64,000 nt of DNA, taken from the NCBI RefSeq assembly GCF_015841355.1, contig NZ_CP064908.1, forward strand, positions 372,001 through 436,000, read 5' to 3'. This DNA comes from Synechococcus sp. CBW1107 (GTDB taxonomy: Bacteria > Cyanobacteriota > Cyanobacteriia > PCC-6307 > Cyanobiaceae). This document shows positions 54,665 to 63,716 of this stretch, piece by piece; positions within the stretch are counted from its first letter, which is position 1; the number at the start of each line of letters is the position of its first letter. The notes beneath the pieces were generated by a model. The model did no database searches, was not told where the DNA came from, and saw only the letters and a program-made list of their open reading frames with translations. A program made the translations under genes and the position numbers.

Positions 54665-54696
54665 GGTAAGGGCGTAAGACCGTAAGAACGTAAGAA
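54665..54696 (+). repeat. Tandem 8-bp GTAAG iterons
   Basis: Four consecutive 8-base units: GGTAAGGG, CGTAAGAC, CGTAAGAA, CGTAAGAA. The same motif, also at 8-base spacing, occurs at 24978-24993. Confidence 0.6.
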
Positions 54697-54789
54697 AAGC
54701 CCGGCCCCGAAAGGCCAGGCTGCTGACTCGGGCTTTGACGGGATACCCCCGACAAGCGCAGCCGTCTGCTTCTGTCGAAGGCAGGGTGC

Positions 54790-56721
54790 TCAGGCCGGTG
54801 CTTCTGGCGGACTGGTATCCGCGCTGGAAGCCGACTCCGCATCGGTCTCGGGCGGATCCAGATCAAGACCCGGGGTGCTCCAGGGGATGATGCTGCAACG
54901 CTTGGAGCCAGCCCCGGGGAAGTGCACGGGATCCTTGGGGTTAGTGACCTCGGGGAGATCCCGAAGACGTTCTTTGTGGCCACCGTCGCGCCATTTAGTG
55001 CCCTTGTAGACGGCTTTGATGCCCGGGCTGCTGTTGGCAACCAGTAGGCCTTGATCACGATCCACCTTGAGGCCATTGGCCCCGAGCAGGTCCTCGTCGG
55101 CCTGACGGGGTTCATGAGCGTTGCGGACGCGGCCAACCAGTTGGGCGAGCGTGAAGCCACCTCCGCGGGCGGGCCGAGTCCCGAGGAGGTGATCCAGGCA
55201 GTCGTAAGACTCCTGCAGGGCCGATGGTGCCTCGTCGTCGTCGGGATCCCAGCTCCACTGCTGCTCTTCCAGCCAGGCCGTGGCCCGATCCACCTCGATG
55301 GGTTGAGTGCCGATCAGCGAATATGCCCCGGCCAGCAAGGTGCCGTGGGTCTGCGCGAAGCGGGAGGACTGGGTGTCCCCCACCTTGGCGCGGACGGCCT
55401 CTGTGAACACCTCGATGTTGTGGAGCAAGGCGTGGAGATTCGACACCGTGCGGCGCATGATCCGGTTCCCCAGCTCTGGTGTCACCAACTTCTGGCGCTC
55501 CTGCTCCAGCTGAACCCACTCCTCCTGGGGGATTTGCCGCCGGCGAACCGTGACCATCCGCGACGCGTCAGCCGCGTTGACGAGGGGGCCATTGATGCAG
55601 AACAACGCCACCGATGAACGGCACGGGTAAGTGGTCCCAGCGCCGTTGCCAGAACCCAGGGCCGTGGGCGTGCCATCAAAGCTCTGGCGGACCAGCATCA
55701 GGTGATTCTTCCGCAGCTGGGGATTCTCGGCCTCGGATTCATCGATGCAGATCGGCACGGTGTCGCACCCGAGGAGTTGACGAACACCAGCCATGGTCGG
55801 GGCGCTGAGGTCCAGCCCAGATCCGGCCTGGAGGGGCTTGATGAAGTTGTTCTTCTGATCGCTTTTGCCTGAGGAGAACCGGGAGGTGACTTGAAGCCCC
55901 GGTCGACAGGGAATGGCAGCAGCCACGTTGCTGATCACCGCGAACCCAGCCACATAGAGATGGTCGGCCGGGCCGGCCCAGCCCGTGCGCTTGCTGATGT
56001 CGATCAGCAAGCGACCGTCCTCATCGGTGCTGGGCTGGACCAGGGGATCGATCCCTAGTGCCGGGCGTAGCTCATAGGTGAACGCCGATTCCACGTCGAT
56101 GATCGGGCAGAGCATCCCGTCAACCTCGAGGCGATCGCCGAGATGCCAGATCGTGCGGCCCTGGTCCCAGTAGACGCCTCGACCCCGAAGGGTTGATGGT
56201 TGAAACACTCCGGCAGTGTTGGCCTGAGCGATCAGATCTGCGTAAGCAGCAGTGCTGTCGAAGGCCGCTCTCGACTTCCCCACAGGCTTGTAGGCCTCTG
56301 ACCAGTACGTTCGATCTGGGTCCAGCCCGAGGAAAAAGGTCGGCGTGGCAGAGGGTTTCGCTTTCCAGATCAGTCCCGTGGCACCCGAACGGAAATGGAC
56401 CTGCTTCCCGTCGCTGTCCCAGCCGAGCACCTGGTAGGCGGGTATTCGCGGGGGTAATGGCTGGTCTTCGTCCTTGCTGCTCTCCGCACCCTGGTGATCG
56501 AGGACGCGGTAGTCGGCCTCGATGACTTCCTCCTCCTCGTTGGATTCCGTGGCGGCTGGCAGTCGGTGGTCCGGGTAGGGCCTGCCGGCCTTGGTTGGGG
56601 CCCGAAGGCCCCCCTCAAGGGATTCCGAGTTGCGGACCTCGGCGGAGCAGGAAGCCGAGACGCCTGTCAGTCGCCAGTCTTCGAGGTTGTCCGGGTTGAA
56701 CCCGTTGATTTCGAAGGTCAT
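54790..56721 (-). CDS. Primase/helicase-like replication protein
   Basis: Protein of 643 residues in an ATGA overlap with the AlpA-like gene upstream. It resembles DUF927-type or phage/satellite helicase-primase proteins: a region with GVYWDQGRTIWHLGDRLEVDG, then a degenerate P-loop area (SRFSSGKSDQKNNF), MAGVRQLLGCDTVPICIDES (Walker B-like IDE) and SVALFCINGPL, then RRRQIPQEEW. The C-terminal 60 residues are Pro/Asp/Glu-rich. The P-loop lacks the usual GxxGxGKS spacing, so ATPase activity is uncertain. With integrase and AlpA-like genes it forms the element core. Confidence 0.65.
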   Translation of the reverse strand: MTFEINGFNPDNLEDWRLTGVSASCSAEVRNSESLEGGLRAPTKAGRPYPDHRLPAATESNEEEEVIEADYRVLDHQGAESSKDEDQPLPPRIPAYQVLGWDSDGKQVHFRSGATGLIWKAKPSATPTFFLGLDPDRTYWSEAYKPVGKSRAAFDSTAAYADLIAQANTAGVFQPSTLRGRGVYWDQGRTIWHLGDRLEVDGMLCPIIDVESAFTYELRPALGIDPLVQPSTDEDGRLLIDISKRTGWAGPADHLYVAGFAVISNVAAAIPCRPGLQVTSRFSSGKSDQKNNFIKPLQAGSGLDLSAPTMAGVRQLLGCDTVPICIDESEAENPQLRKNHLMLVRQSFDGTPTALGSGNGAGTTYPCRSSVALFCINGPLVNAADASRMVTVRRRQIPQEEWVQLEQERQKLVTPELGNRIMRRTVSNLHALLHNIEVFTEAVRAKVGDTQSSRFAQTHGTLLAGAYSLIGTQPIEVDRATAWLEEQQWSWDPDDDEAPSALQESYDCLDHLLGTRPARGGGFTLAQLVGRVRNAHEPRQADEDLLGANGLKVDRDQGLLVANSSPGIKAVYKGTKWRDGGHKERLRDLPEVTNPKDPVHFPGAGSKRCSIIPWSTPGLDLDPPETDAESASSADTSPPEAPA

Positions 56722-56987
56722 GCCGCACCTCCTTTTGCCTTTCCAGAGGCACTGGTGCGGACCCGAACGGTCATTTGCCGTGTTTTGGCGTTCTCTCTCA
56801 AGACACGTTCCAGGGCCTCAGGCTTGTACCGGATTGGGGAATTGCGGTAGATGCCGAGCGACACCCAGTCCGTGCCAGGTTTGAGAATTTCTTTGTCTCG
56901 GTAAGACTGCAGCGTGTCTCGGGAGAGGCCCGTGTGGCAGCAGGCCTCCTGGGTGGAGACCCATTTCTTGGTGATCTTGGTGGTCAT
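56718..56987 (-). CDS. AlpA/excisionase-like helix-turn-helix protein
   Basis: Protein of 89 residues. The winged-helix pattern KKWVSTQEACCHTGLSRDTL then YRDKEILKPGTDWVSLG is that of AlpA/MerR-type excisionases, with a basic C-terminus. Such proteins control integrase-driven excision and element transcription. It overlaps the primase gene start and is the first gene of that operon. Confidence 0.75.
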   Translation of the reverse strand: MTTKITKKWVSTQEACCHTGLSRDTLQSYRDKEILKPGTDWVSLGIYRNSPIRYKPEALERVLRENAKTRQMTVRVRTSASGKAKGGAA

Positions 56988-57318
56988 AAAAAAATTGTTG
57001 TAAAGGAATGAGACTTCATGGCCGATGTTCTCGGGGGGGGGCTTGGGCGGACCGAAGTCCGTGCCCGTCGCAACCCTCGAAGTTGAGCTTCAGCAGGTAG
57101 GGGTAAGGAGCAAAAACGCGTATTACTGACCTTGGCTGCCATTGTTAATGGGGATTTAACCAAATCCCGTCTTCGCCGCCTCCTGCAAAATTCGGCTCGC
57201 AAGCCGTTCAGGAGGGATGGGAAGCGCTAGTGCGTGAAATTTTTCTCCGCCCTCTGTCTGTCCTCCATGGCTTACCCCTACAACCTAGGAACCTCGCTCA
57301 GAGCAACCCGTCGCGGGC
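56988..57318. other. Region between integrase and AlpA-like genes
   Basis: About 330 bases without a gene. An AT-rich patch (A7 at 56989 and following) lies just upstream of the AlpA-like start and may be its promoter. Confidence 0.4.
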
Positions 57319-58728
57319 TCACTCCACTGGCTTCCTCACTGACGATTGGGCAGCCAGCGGCGCCATGACGGGGGTGGCTTCGTCATGGGCCTTCTGGCGT
57401 GCCATCCCCCGCTCTCGCTGGACCGCGGTCAGTTCCGCGAGGTAGCGCTTGGCATGTATGGATTCGCTGTGGCCCATGCTGGCCGCCTTCAGGGTCGTCG
57501 ACCAGGTGGTGGTCTCCCGGGCCCTGATCGCCCAGGCATGGCGAAGGTCGTAGCACTTGCAGCGGCCCCTGATCGCTCGGGGCTGGGGCTGACCGGGGAC
57601 GTGACGGGGCTGGTGATACCCGAACAGCTTGATGGGCAGCTCCCTGTCCTCTCGGCCCCTGTTGCGCAGCCAGTGGACGACGACACGACCGAGCTCGGTG
57701 TTGTTCCAGAACTGGAGGCCCCCGTCAGCGGAATCGGCCGTCTTGATCGGGTGGCGCCGCCGGAGCGCAGCCAACATGGCCTTCGAGCGGGGCAAGTCCA
57801 TCAACCGGTAACGATCCAGCCACTCCACCGGCAAGGGCAACGCGAAACGGTGCCCGGTCTTGGTGGAGGAGCCACCCGATTCCTCGAACACACTGATTTC
57901 TATAAAGGTGGGGTTTTCCACGCCCTGACCTGGCAACCGCTCAATGTGCCAGACCTCATGGGGGCGTAACCCATAGGTGGCGATCATCGCCATCACCCAT
58001 CCCCGGAGGGGGTCCACCGACTGCAGTTGATCCAACCAGGACTGGATATCGCTGGTGCGAGGGATGAAGCGCGGTGCAGGGGCTTTCGTGCGGCCTGCTG
58101 CCGACTTCAGGCCCTCGAGCTTGCTGCACAGGGCTGGGGTGGCGATGGCCACTCCTTTCTTGGCCAGGTACCTGACCATCTGGATGACACCGTAAAAACC
58201 GCTGGTGTTGTAGTTCCTTTGGATCAGCAGGGCCCTGGGGTCCGCCCGGTTGGCCTGGATCGAGGCGGGGGTATTCAGGCAGAACAGCTCGAGATGCTCG
58301 GTCCGCGCGATCTGTTCGTCAGGGAAGGACCGGCCGAAATATCCCTTGTTCGAGAAGCAGACGAAGGGGTTGCGATCCCTGGCTTTTGGGCCGCCAGGGG
58401 CAATGTCCGCCAGGATCAGCCGGCGAATTTCCCCCCAGGTCTGCCCGGAGGTCCCCGATGGCGTGCCGGATGAGCCCGAGAGCCGCGTCCAGTCGAGGCC
58501 ATCGCCTCCTGCCTTCAGGTTTGTCTGGGCATCCAGCAGGAGCTGGGTCAGCGCGAACACCGACTCGTCATCGTCAGCGCTGAAGCCCTTCGCGGTCTGG
58601 GTCCTCCCTCCGCGCTGGGTCTCATAAACAGTGAGGTGGGGGCTCTCGCTGCGCACCCGGAACCGGTAGGGGCATCCCGCGAGACGCAGCCGCTCGAGCG
58701 ATTGAACCAGGACGCTGCGCGCTCGCAT
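57319..58728 (-). CDS. int: Tyrosine recombinase (island integrase)
   Basis: Site-specific recombinase of 469 residues. The N-terminal core-binding part is followed by the catalytic domain: Arg in TYGLRPHEVW, the second box as CYDLRHAWAIR (Tyr where most families have His), His in SMGHSESIHAKR, and the nucleophile Tyr in KRYLAEL. It is transcribed away from the adjacent intact tRNA-Lys, the usual layout for an integrase that targets the tRNA 3' end. The perfect repeats at both ends show which site it uses. Confidence 0.9.
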   Translation of the reverse strand: MRARSVLVQSLERLRLAGCPYRFRVRSESPHLTVYETQRGGRTQTAKGFSADDDESVFALTQLLLDAQTNLKAGGDGLDWTRLSGSSGTPSGTSGQTWGEIRRLILADIAPGGPKARDRNPFVCFSNKGYFGRSFPDEQIARTEHLELFCLNTPASIQANRADPRALLIQRNYNTSGFYGVIQMVRYLAKKGVAIATPALCSKLEGLKSAAGRTKAPAPRFIPRTSDIQSWLDQLQSVDPLRGWVMAMIATYGLRPHEVWHIERLPGQGVENPTFIEISVFEESGGSSTKTGHRFALPLPVEWLDRYRLMDLPRSKAMLAALRRRHPIKTADSADGGLQFWNNTELGRVVVHWLRNRGREDRELPIKLFGYHQPRHVPGQPQPRAIRGRCKCYDLRHAWAIRARETTTWSTTLKAASMGHSESIHAKRYLAELTAVQRERGMARQKAHDEATPVMAPLAAQSSVRKPVE

Positions 58729-58866
58729 CGTGGTGGACAGAGGACCGAACTGGACCCCTTCAGTCTGCCCGGGTCGGGCTGTCAGCGTTTGTCAGTACTG
58801 ACAGAAAATCCCGTCAACAAGCCCCAACGTCCGGCAACTTACCTCAACTTCCGAGAGCACTGGTCC

Positions 58867-58901
58867 GGCTCAAATCCCTTGCCGCACAGGGGATTTGAGC
58901 C
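58867..58901. repeat. Inverted repeat next to the right attachment site
   Basis: Perfect 12-bp arms GGCTCAAATCCC / GGGATTTGAGCC with an 11-base loop, about 20 bases from the attachment site. It lacks a T-run on the tRNA-sense side, so integrase arm binding is as likely as termination. Confidence 0.5.
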
Positions 58902-58922
58902 AAAAAACAAGGTGACAACTGA

Positions 58923-58968
58923 ATGGGTCGCCTGAGATTCGAACTCAGGACCAATCGGTTAAAAGCCG
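58923..58968 (-). repeat. Right attachment site within tRNA-Lys
   Basis: 46 bases identical to 18443-18488, overlapping the 3' two thirds of tRNA-Lys. Marks the right island boundary and the crossover region. Confidence 0.92.
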
Positions 58969-58995
58969 AGTGCTCTACCGCTGAGCTAGCGACCC
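58925..58995 (-). tRNA. trnK: tRNA-Lys (anticodon UUU)
   Basis: 71 bases, full cloverleaf: acceptor GGGTCGC/GCGACCC, D arm GCTC/GAGC, anticodon loop CTTTTAA (UUU) closed by a stem with one mismatch at its base, T arm CTGAG/CTCAG with TTCGAAT. CCA is not encoded. It is the integration target, and the element keeps it intact. Confidence 0.97.
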
Positions 58996-59114
58996 GCCCT
59001 GGAGGGCTGCCCTCGCGGGCACCCCTGGAACGTATCACCCAGGGGGCACCTCCTCCAAGGGAGCATGGACGGGTCATCAGGGGGCGCTGATCCCCCGGTT
59101 TCCCCCAGACCGCC

Positions 59115-59618
59115 ATGTCCTCCTTCAGCTGGCCCGAACCCAGCGTTCACCCGGAAGCCTGGGTGGCCCCCTCAGCGGTGCTGATCGGGGATGTGAGCCT
59201 CGACGCCGGGGCGAGCCTCTGGCCGATGGCTGTGGCCCGGGGTGACCTCTGCAGCATTCAGATCGGAGCCAACAGCAACGTCCAGGACGGGGCCGTGCTG
59301 CACGGGGATCCAGGCCAACCGGTGCTGATCGGAGCAGGGGTCACCGTCGGCCACCGGGCTGTTGTCCATGGCGCCACCCTGGGAGACGGCTGTCTGATCG
59401 GCATCGGCGCCATCGTTCTCAATGGGGTGCGGGTCGGGGAAGGGGCCCTGGTGGCCGCAGGGGCTGTGGTGACCAGAGACGTTCCGGCCCGCACCCTGGT
59501 GGCGGGCATCCCGGCGCAGGCCAGGCGCAGCCTGAGCGAGCTCGAGGCCGCCGAACAGCTCCAGCACGCCATGCGTTACAGCCAGCTGGCCGCCGCCCAT
59601 GCCGGCCGCGGGACCTGA
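59115..59618 (+). CDS. Gamma-carbonic-anhydrase-like hexapeptide protein
   Basis: Left-handed beta-helix protein of 167 residues, YrdA/gamma-CA type. Repeats: [18 protein letters not shown], then hexapeptide runs. The metal-binding histidines are placed as in the family: VLHGDPG and VGHRAVVHG. Function as a carbonic anhydrase is possible; many members are inactive or act on acyl-CoA compounds. It is the first core gene right of the island. Confidence 0.9.
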   Translation: MSSFSWPEPSVHPEAWVAPSAVLIGDVSLDAGASLWPMAVARGDLCSIQIGANSNVQDGAVLHGDPGQPVLIGAGVTVGHRAVVHGATLGDGCLIGIGAIVLNGVRVGEGALVAAGAVVTRDVPARTLVAGIPAQARRSLSELEAAEQLQHAMRYSQLAAAHAGRGT

Positions 59619-59704
59619 ATGCTGCGATTTGGATCAACCGCCTGGGAGCGCTTCTGGGGCGGCAGCGGATGTCCGTAAGATCGCTCCACGATGATTCTCC
59701 CTCG

Positions 59705-59827
59705 ATGGACGCTCGGCTGCTGCTGGTTACCGCCCCGATCCTGCTCGCCGTGGCCTGGGCCGTGTTCAACATCGGCCGTGCGGCTGTCGGTCAGCTTCAA
59801 CTGATGCTCAAGCGGTCCCGCGCCTGA
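59705..59827 (+). CDS. psbY: Photosystem II protein PsbY
   Basis: Protein of 40 residues: [20 protein letters not shown] then [20 protein letters not shown]. One membrane helix followed by the F/Y-NIGR-A---Q motif typical of PsbY, a small subunit at the edge of PSII near cytochrome b559. The stop shares one base with the trmFO start (TGATG), so the pair is probably cotranscribed. Confidence 0.9.
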   Translation: MDARLLLVTAPILLAVAWAVFNIGRAAVGQLQLMLKRSRA

Positions 59828-61188
59828 TGGTTCTGGTGATCGGTGCCGGGCTCGCCGGCACCGAAGCGGCCTGGCAGATCGCCCAGGCAGGCCTGCCGGT
59901 GAGGCTGGTGGAGATGCGGCCCGTGCGGCGCTCTCCCGCTCACCACAGCGCCGAATTTGCTGAACTTGTCTGCAGCAACAGTTTCGGTGCCCTCTCCAGT
60001 GATCGGGCCGCCGGGCTGCTGCAGGAGGAGCTCCGTCGGCTGGGTTCACTCGTGATCAGCACAGCCGACGGCCATGCGGTTCCGGCCGGCGGCGCCCTGG
60101 CGGTGGATCGCGGCCGCTTCAGCGCTGATCTCACCCGCACCCTTGAAACCCATCCCCTGATCCAGGTGGAACGGACCGAGCAGCTGCGGCTGCCCGAACC
60201 AGGGGAGATCACCGTGCTGGCCACCGGCCCCCTCACCAGTGACTCCCTGGCCGAGGATCTGCGCCGTTTCACCGGCCGCGACGACTGCCATTTCTTCGAC
60301 GCGGCCAGCCCGATCGTGGCGGGCGAGAGCATCGACATGGAGGTGGCCTTCCGCGCCAGCCGCTACGACAAGGGCGACGCCGACTACATCAACTGCCCCA
60401 TGAACCGGGAGCAGTACGACCGCTTCCGGCAGGCCCTGCTGACAGCCGAGCAGGCCGAACTCAAGGATTTCGATCAGGAACGCGCCAGCTTCTTCGAGGG
60501 CTGCCTGCCGATCGAGGAGCTGGCCCGTCGCGGCGACGACACCATGCGCTACGGACCGCTCAAACCCATCGGCCTCTGGGATCCGCGCTGGGGCGACCTC
60601 CACGACCGCGACGTGCGCCGCGCCAGACGGGCCCATGCCGTGGTGCAGCTGCGCCAGGAAGACCGCGACGGACGCCTTTGGAACCTGGTGGGCTTCCAGA
60701 CCAACCTGAAATGGGGGGAGCAGCAACGTGTGCTGCGGCTGATCCCAGGCCTGGAGAACGCCGAGTTCGTGCGCTTCGGGGTGATGCATCGCAACACCTT
60801 CCTCGAGGCCCCGCAGCTGCTGGATCCCACCCTGCAGTTCAGGCAGCGGCCCAGTCTGCTGGCAGCAGGGCAGATCACCGGCACCGAGGGGTATGCCGCC
60901 GCTGTGGCCGGCGGCTGGCTGGCGGGCACCAACGCCGCCCGCCTCGCCCATGGCCAGAGTCCGATTGACCTGCCGCCCACCACCATGATCGGAGCCCTCA
61001 CCCACTTCATCGCCGAAGCTCCCAGCGCAAGGTTCCAGCCGATGCCCCCCAACTTCGGTCTAATGCCCGAGCTGAACGTGCGGGTGCGGGAGAAGCGGGC
61101 CCGCTACGGCGCCTACCGCGATCGCTCCCTGGCCGATCTGGACCCGTTCAGGCCCTCAGTTCGCAGTGCTGAGCTGACCTTTGCCTAG
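59827..61188 (+). CDS. trmFO: tRNA uracil-54 C5-methyltransferase TrmFO
   Basis: Folate- and FAD-dependent enzyme (453 residues) that makes ribothymidine 54 in tRNA. FAD site [13 protein letters not shown] at the N-terminus; family motifs [61 protein letters not shown], and [20 protein letters not shown] near the C-terminus. The start overlaps psbY, and the 3' end overlaps the longest crtH frame. Confidence 0.96.
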   Translation: MVLVIGAGLAGTEAAWQIAQAGLPVRLVEMRPVRRSPAHHSAEFAELVCSNSFGALSSDRAAGLLQEELRRLGSLVISTADGHAVPAGGALAVDRGRFSADLTRTLETHPLIQVERTEQLRLPEPGEITVLATGPLTSDSLAEDLRRFTGRDDCHFFDAASPIVAGESIDMEVAFRASRYDKGDADYINCPMNREQYDRFRQALLTAEQAELKDFDQERASFFEGCLPIEELARRGDDTMRYGPLKPIGLWDPRWGDLHDRDVRRARRAHAVVQLRQEDRDGRLWNLVGFQTNLKWGEQQRVLRLIPGLENAEFVRFGVMHRNTFLEAPQLLDPTLQFRQRPSLLAAGQITGTEGYAAAVAGGWLAGTNAARLAHGQSPIDLPPTTMIGALTHFIAEAPSARFQPMPPNFGLMPELNVRVREKRARYGAYRDRSLADLDPFRPSVRSAELTFA

Positions 61189-61216
61189 GGTCGAGCCTGC
61201 CAGCCGGCCCACCCCC

Positions 61217-62782
61217 GTGAGCGTCCTCTCCAGCCCCGACAGCTCGGCCACCACCAGCGGAGCCGATCCCCATGGCTGGGACGCGCTCGTGATCGGCTCC
61301 GGAATCGGCGGCCTGGTGACGGCCACCCAGCTGGCCGCCAAGGGGGCGAAGGTGCTGGTGCTGGAGCGCTACCTGATCCCCGGCGGCAGTGGCGGCAGTT
61401 TCGAGCGCCAGGGCTACACCTTCGACGTGGGCGCCTCGATGATCTTCGGCTTCGGCGAGAAGGGTCACACCAACCTGCTCACCCGCGCCCTGGCCGACGT
61501 GGGCGAACGACAGGAAACCATCCCCGACCCGGCCCAGCTCGAGTACCACCTCCCCGGCGGTCTGACCGTGGCGGTGGATCGCGACTACGACACCTTCATC
61601 GAGCGGCTCTCGGCCTGCTTCCCCCATGAAGCGGCCGGCATCCGCCGCTTCTACGACACCTGCTGGAGCGTCTTCCGCTGTCTCGACGCGATGCCGCTGC
61701 TCTCACTCGAGGATCCGGCCTACCTGGCGAAGGTGTTTGTGCGCGCACCGCTGGCCTGCCTCGGCCTGGCCCGCTGGCTGCCGGTGAATGTGGGCGATGT
61801 GGCCCGCCGGCACATCAGGGATCCGGCGCTGCTGAAATTCATCGACATGGAGTGCTTCTGCTGGTCGGTGATGCCAGCGGACCGAACGCCGATGATCAAT
61901 GCCGGCATGGTCTTCTCCGACCGTCATGCCGGCGGGATCAACTACCCCCGCGGCGGGGTGGGCTCGATTGCGCGCCATCTGGTGAGGGGTCTGGAGCGAC
62001 ACGGCGGCGCGATCCGCTACCGCTCCCGGGTCACCCGTGTGCTGATCGAGGGCGGCAAAGCCGTGGGGGTGGAGCTGGCGGGTGGTGAAACGATCCGGGC
62101 CCGACGGGTGATCTCCAACGCCACCCGCTGGGACACCTTCGGCGGGCTGGTGGAGGAGGCCCAGGTGCCGGCCGCCGAGCACACCTGGCGGCGGCGTTAC
62201 AAGGCCTCGCCCTCGTTCCTGTCCCTGCATCTGGGAGTGAACGCTGAGGTGATCCCCGCAGGCAGCCACTGCCACCACCTGCTGCTGGAGGACTGGAGCG
62301 CGATGGAGGCGGAGCAGGGCACGATCTTCGTCTCGATTCCAACCCTGCTCGATCCGGCGCTGGCACCGCAGGGGAAGCACATCGTCCATGCCTTCACTCC
62401 CTCGAACCTGGAGGCCTGGCAGGGGCTCTCCCCCAGCGACTACCGGACGCAGAAACAGGCGGCAGCCGATCGCCTGATCCTCCGGCTCGAGCAGATCCTG
62501 CCCGGCCTGGGGGCAGCGATCAGCCATCGGGAAGTGGGCACTCCCCGCAGCCACCGGCGCTTCCTCGGGCGTCACCAGGGCAGCTATGGACCGGTGCCGG
62601 CCCTGCGCCTGCCGGGGCTGCTGCCGATGCCCTTCAACCGCAGCGGGATCCCCGGGCTCTATCTGGTGGGTGATTCCTGCTTTCCCGGCCAGGGGCTGAA
62701 CGCAGTGGCGTTCAGTGGCTTCGCCTGCGCCCACCGGGTGGGTGCCGATCTGGGCCTCAACCCCTGGGCCCTGCCGGCGTGA
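61217..62782 (+). CDS. crtH: Carotenoid cis-trans isomerase CrtH
   Basis: CrtISO-type flavoprotein (521 residues from GTG 61217; TTG 61181 is the longest frame) that turns poly-cis lycopene into all-trans. FAD-binding VIGSGIGGLVTATQLAAKG, YLIPGGSGGSF, and the C-terminal FAD contact GLYLVGDSCFPGQGLNAVAFSG. CrtI-like phytoene desaturases share this layout; the middle region with DMECFCWSVMP and the context of a cyanobacterium favour CrtH. Confidence 0.93.
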   Translation: MSVLSSPDSSATTSGADPHGWDALVIGSGIGGLVTATQLAAKGAKVLVLERYLIPGGSGGSFERQGYTFDVGASMIFGFGEKGHTNLLTRALADVGERQETIPDPAQLEYHLPGGLTVAVDRDYDTFIERLSACFPHEAAGIRRFYDTCWSVFRCLDAMPLLSLEDPAYLAKVFVRAPLACLGLARWLPVNVGDVARRHIRDPALLKFIDMECFCWSVMPADRTPMINAGMVFSDRHAGGINYPRGGVGSIARHLVRGLERHGGAIRYRSRVTRVLIEGGKAVGVELAGGETIRARRVISNATRWDTFGGLVEEAQVPAAEHTWRRRYKASPSFLSLHLGVNAEVIPAGSHCHHLLLEDWSAMEAEQGTIFVSIPTLLDPALAPQGKHIVHAFTPSNLEAWQGLSPSDYRTQKQAAADRLILRLEQILPGLGAAISHREVGTPRSHRRFLGRHQGSYGPVPALRLPGLLPMPFNRSGIPGLYLVGDSCFPGQGLNAVAFSGFACAHRVGADLGLNPWALPA

Positions 62783-62892
62783 GCCGTCCTGAAGGGCCCG
62801 TAACGCCGGCTGAGCCGGAAACCCGACCCCGCCACGCTCGCGCCCCCTCAGGCCCGCTCCATAGGGTGAGCGCCATTGATGTCGATGTCGTC

Positions 62893-63126
62893 ATGGGCCC
62901 CGTCCCCACCCCCAACCACGAGGATCTGGCCCGCTACCTGGAGCAGAACGACGCTCTCAGCAAGCCCTGGCTGATGCTGCAGCTGCGCATGAGCCGGCTC
63001 AGGGAAGAGAAGGAGTCCCTCGGTGCCGATGAATACCTGCGCCGGGTGCAGGACGCCCACAACGACCTGATGCGTCTGGGAACCTTCTGGCGGGGCCGCG
63101 AAGCCGAACTGTTCGGCCACAGCTGA
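62893..63126 (+). CDS. Conserved-looking small helical protein, 77 residues
   Basis: From ATG 62893 (the frame extends to 62779 with low-complexity sequence). Helical and charged: HEDLARYLEQNDALSKPWLM, RMSRLREEKESLGADEYLRR, DAHNDLMRLGTFWRGREAEL. No function recognised; lies between crtH and a membrane protein gene. Confidence 0.65.
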   Translation: MGPVPTPNHEDLARYLEQNDALSKPWLMLQLRMSRLREEKESLGADEYLRRVQDAHNDLMRLGTFWRGREAELFGHS

Positions 63127-63133
63127 TCCCTCC

Positions 63134-63703
63134 ATGGTCTCCAACCCGCCAGGAGAGCCCCCGCATCAGCCCCAGACCTACCCGGTGGCTCCGCTGATTC
63201 GCTTCACCCTGCTGGGGCTGTATCTCGCCCTGGTGCTGCCCCTGCCGCTGCTGGCCACACCACCGTTGCGGCCGTTGGTCACGGCCGCCCTGCCGCTGGG
63301 CTTCATGCTGATGGTCGCTCTGCTCAGCGAGCGGGTCAGGCTTGATCGCGACGGCATCACGGTCGGCCATCCTCCCTGGTGCGCCTGGCTGCTGCGCCGG
63401 GGGTGGCAGCTGCCCTGGAGTCAGCTGGAGTCTTTGACCAGCCTGGCCACGAGCCAGGGAGGGCGGGTCCATTACCTGCGCTGCCGCGATGGCCGCCGCC
63501 TGCTGCTGCCCCAGCGGGTGGACCGCTTCCCCGCCTTCCTGCTGCAGGTGCAACGCACCAGCGGTCTGGATCTCTCGGCCGTGGGCAGGATCTCCCCAGC
63601 CTGGACCTACTGGGCTCTGGCCGGTCTCTCACTGGCCATGCTGGTGGGGGAGCTGGTGGTGATCACCACCCTGACCATGACCTCTGTCCCCAGTCCGGTC
63701 TGA
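63134..63703 (+). CDS. Membrane protein with PH-like domain, hypothetical
   Basis: Protein of 189 residues. Two membrane helices near the N-terminus (FTLLGLYLALVLPLPLLA, PLVTAALPLGFMLMVALL), a beta-rich central part (RVRLDRDGITVGHPPW, WQLPWSQLESLTSL), and a C-terminal helix (YWALAGLSLAMLVGELVVI). The middle resembles bacterial PH domains. It follows the previous gene after 7 bases. Confidence 0.7.
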   Translation: MVSNPPGEPPHQPQTYPVAPLIRFTLLGLYLALVLPLPLLATPPLRPLVTAALPLGFMLMVALLSERVRLDRDGITVGHPPWCAWLLRRGWQLPWSQLESLTSLATSQGGRVHYLRCRDGRRLLLPQRVDRFPAFLLQVQRTSGLDLSAVGRISPAWTYWALAGLSLAMLVGELVVITTLTMTSVPSPV

Positions 63704-63716
63704 AGCGAGCAGGACG

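Larger units (their letters stand above)
54402..54789. other. Gap between sigma factor and primase genes
   Basis: About 390 bases between convergent genes. It holds the palindrome at 54564 and the GTAAG tandem repeats at 54665. I see no gene. Confidence 0.5.
18443..58968. mobile_element. Genomic island integrated at tRNA-Lys
   Basis: About 40.5 kb bounded by a 46-bp perfect direct repeat of the tRNA-Lys 3' part. A tyrosine recombinase gene lies next to the intact tRNA. Inside are an AlpA-like regulator, a primase/helicase-like gene, HUH-like proteins, a toxin-antitoxin pair, ArdC, a sigma factor, a chaperone/WD40 cassette and at least six insertion sequences. No core housekeeping gene is present. 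The organisation fits satellite or tycheposon-like elements of picocyanobacteria; assignment to that class is inference. Confidence 0.85.

Noticed and set aside
58867-58901. Intrinsic terminator of tRNA-Lys
   Set aside because: On the tRNA-sense strand the T-run comes before, not after, the stem, so it does not fit a standard terminator; kept only as an inverted repeat.
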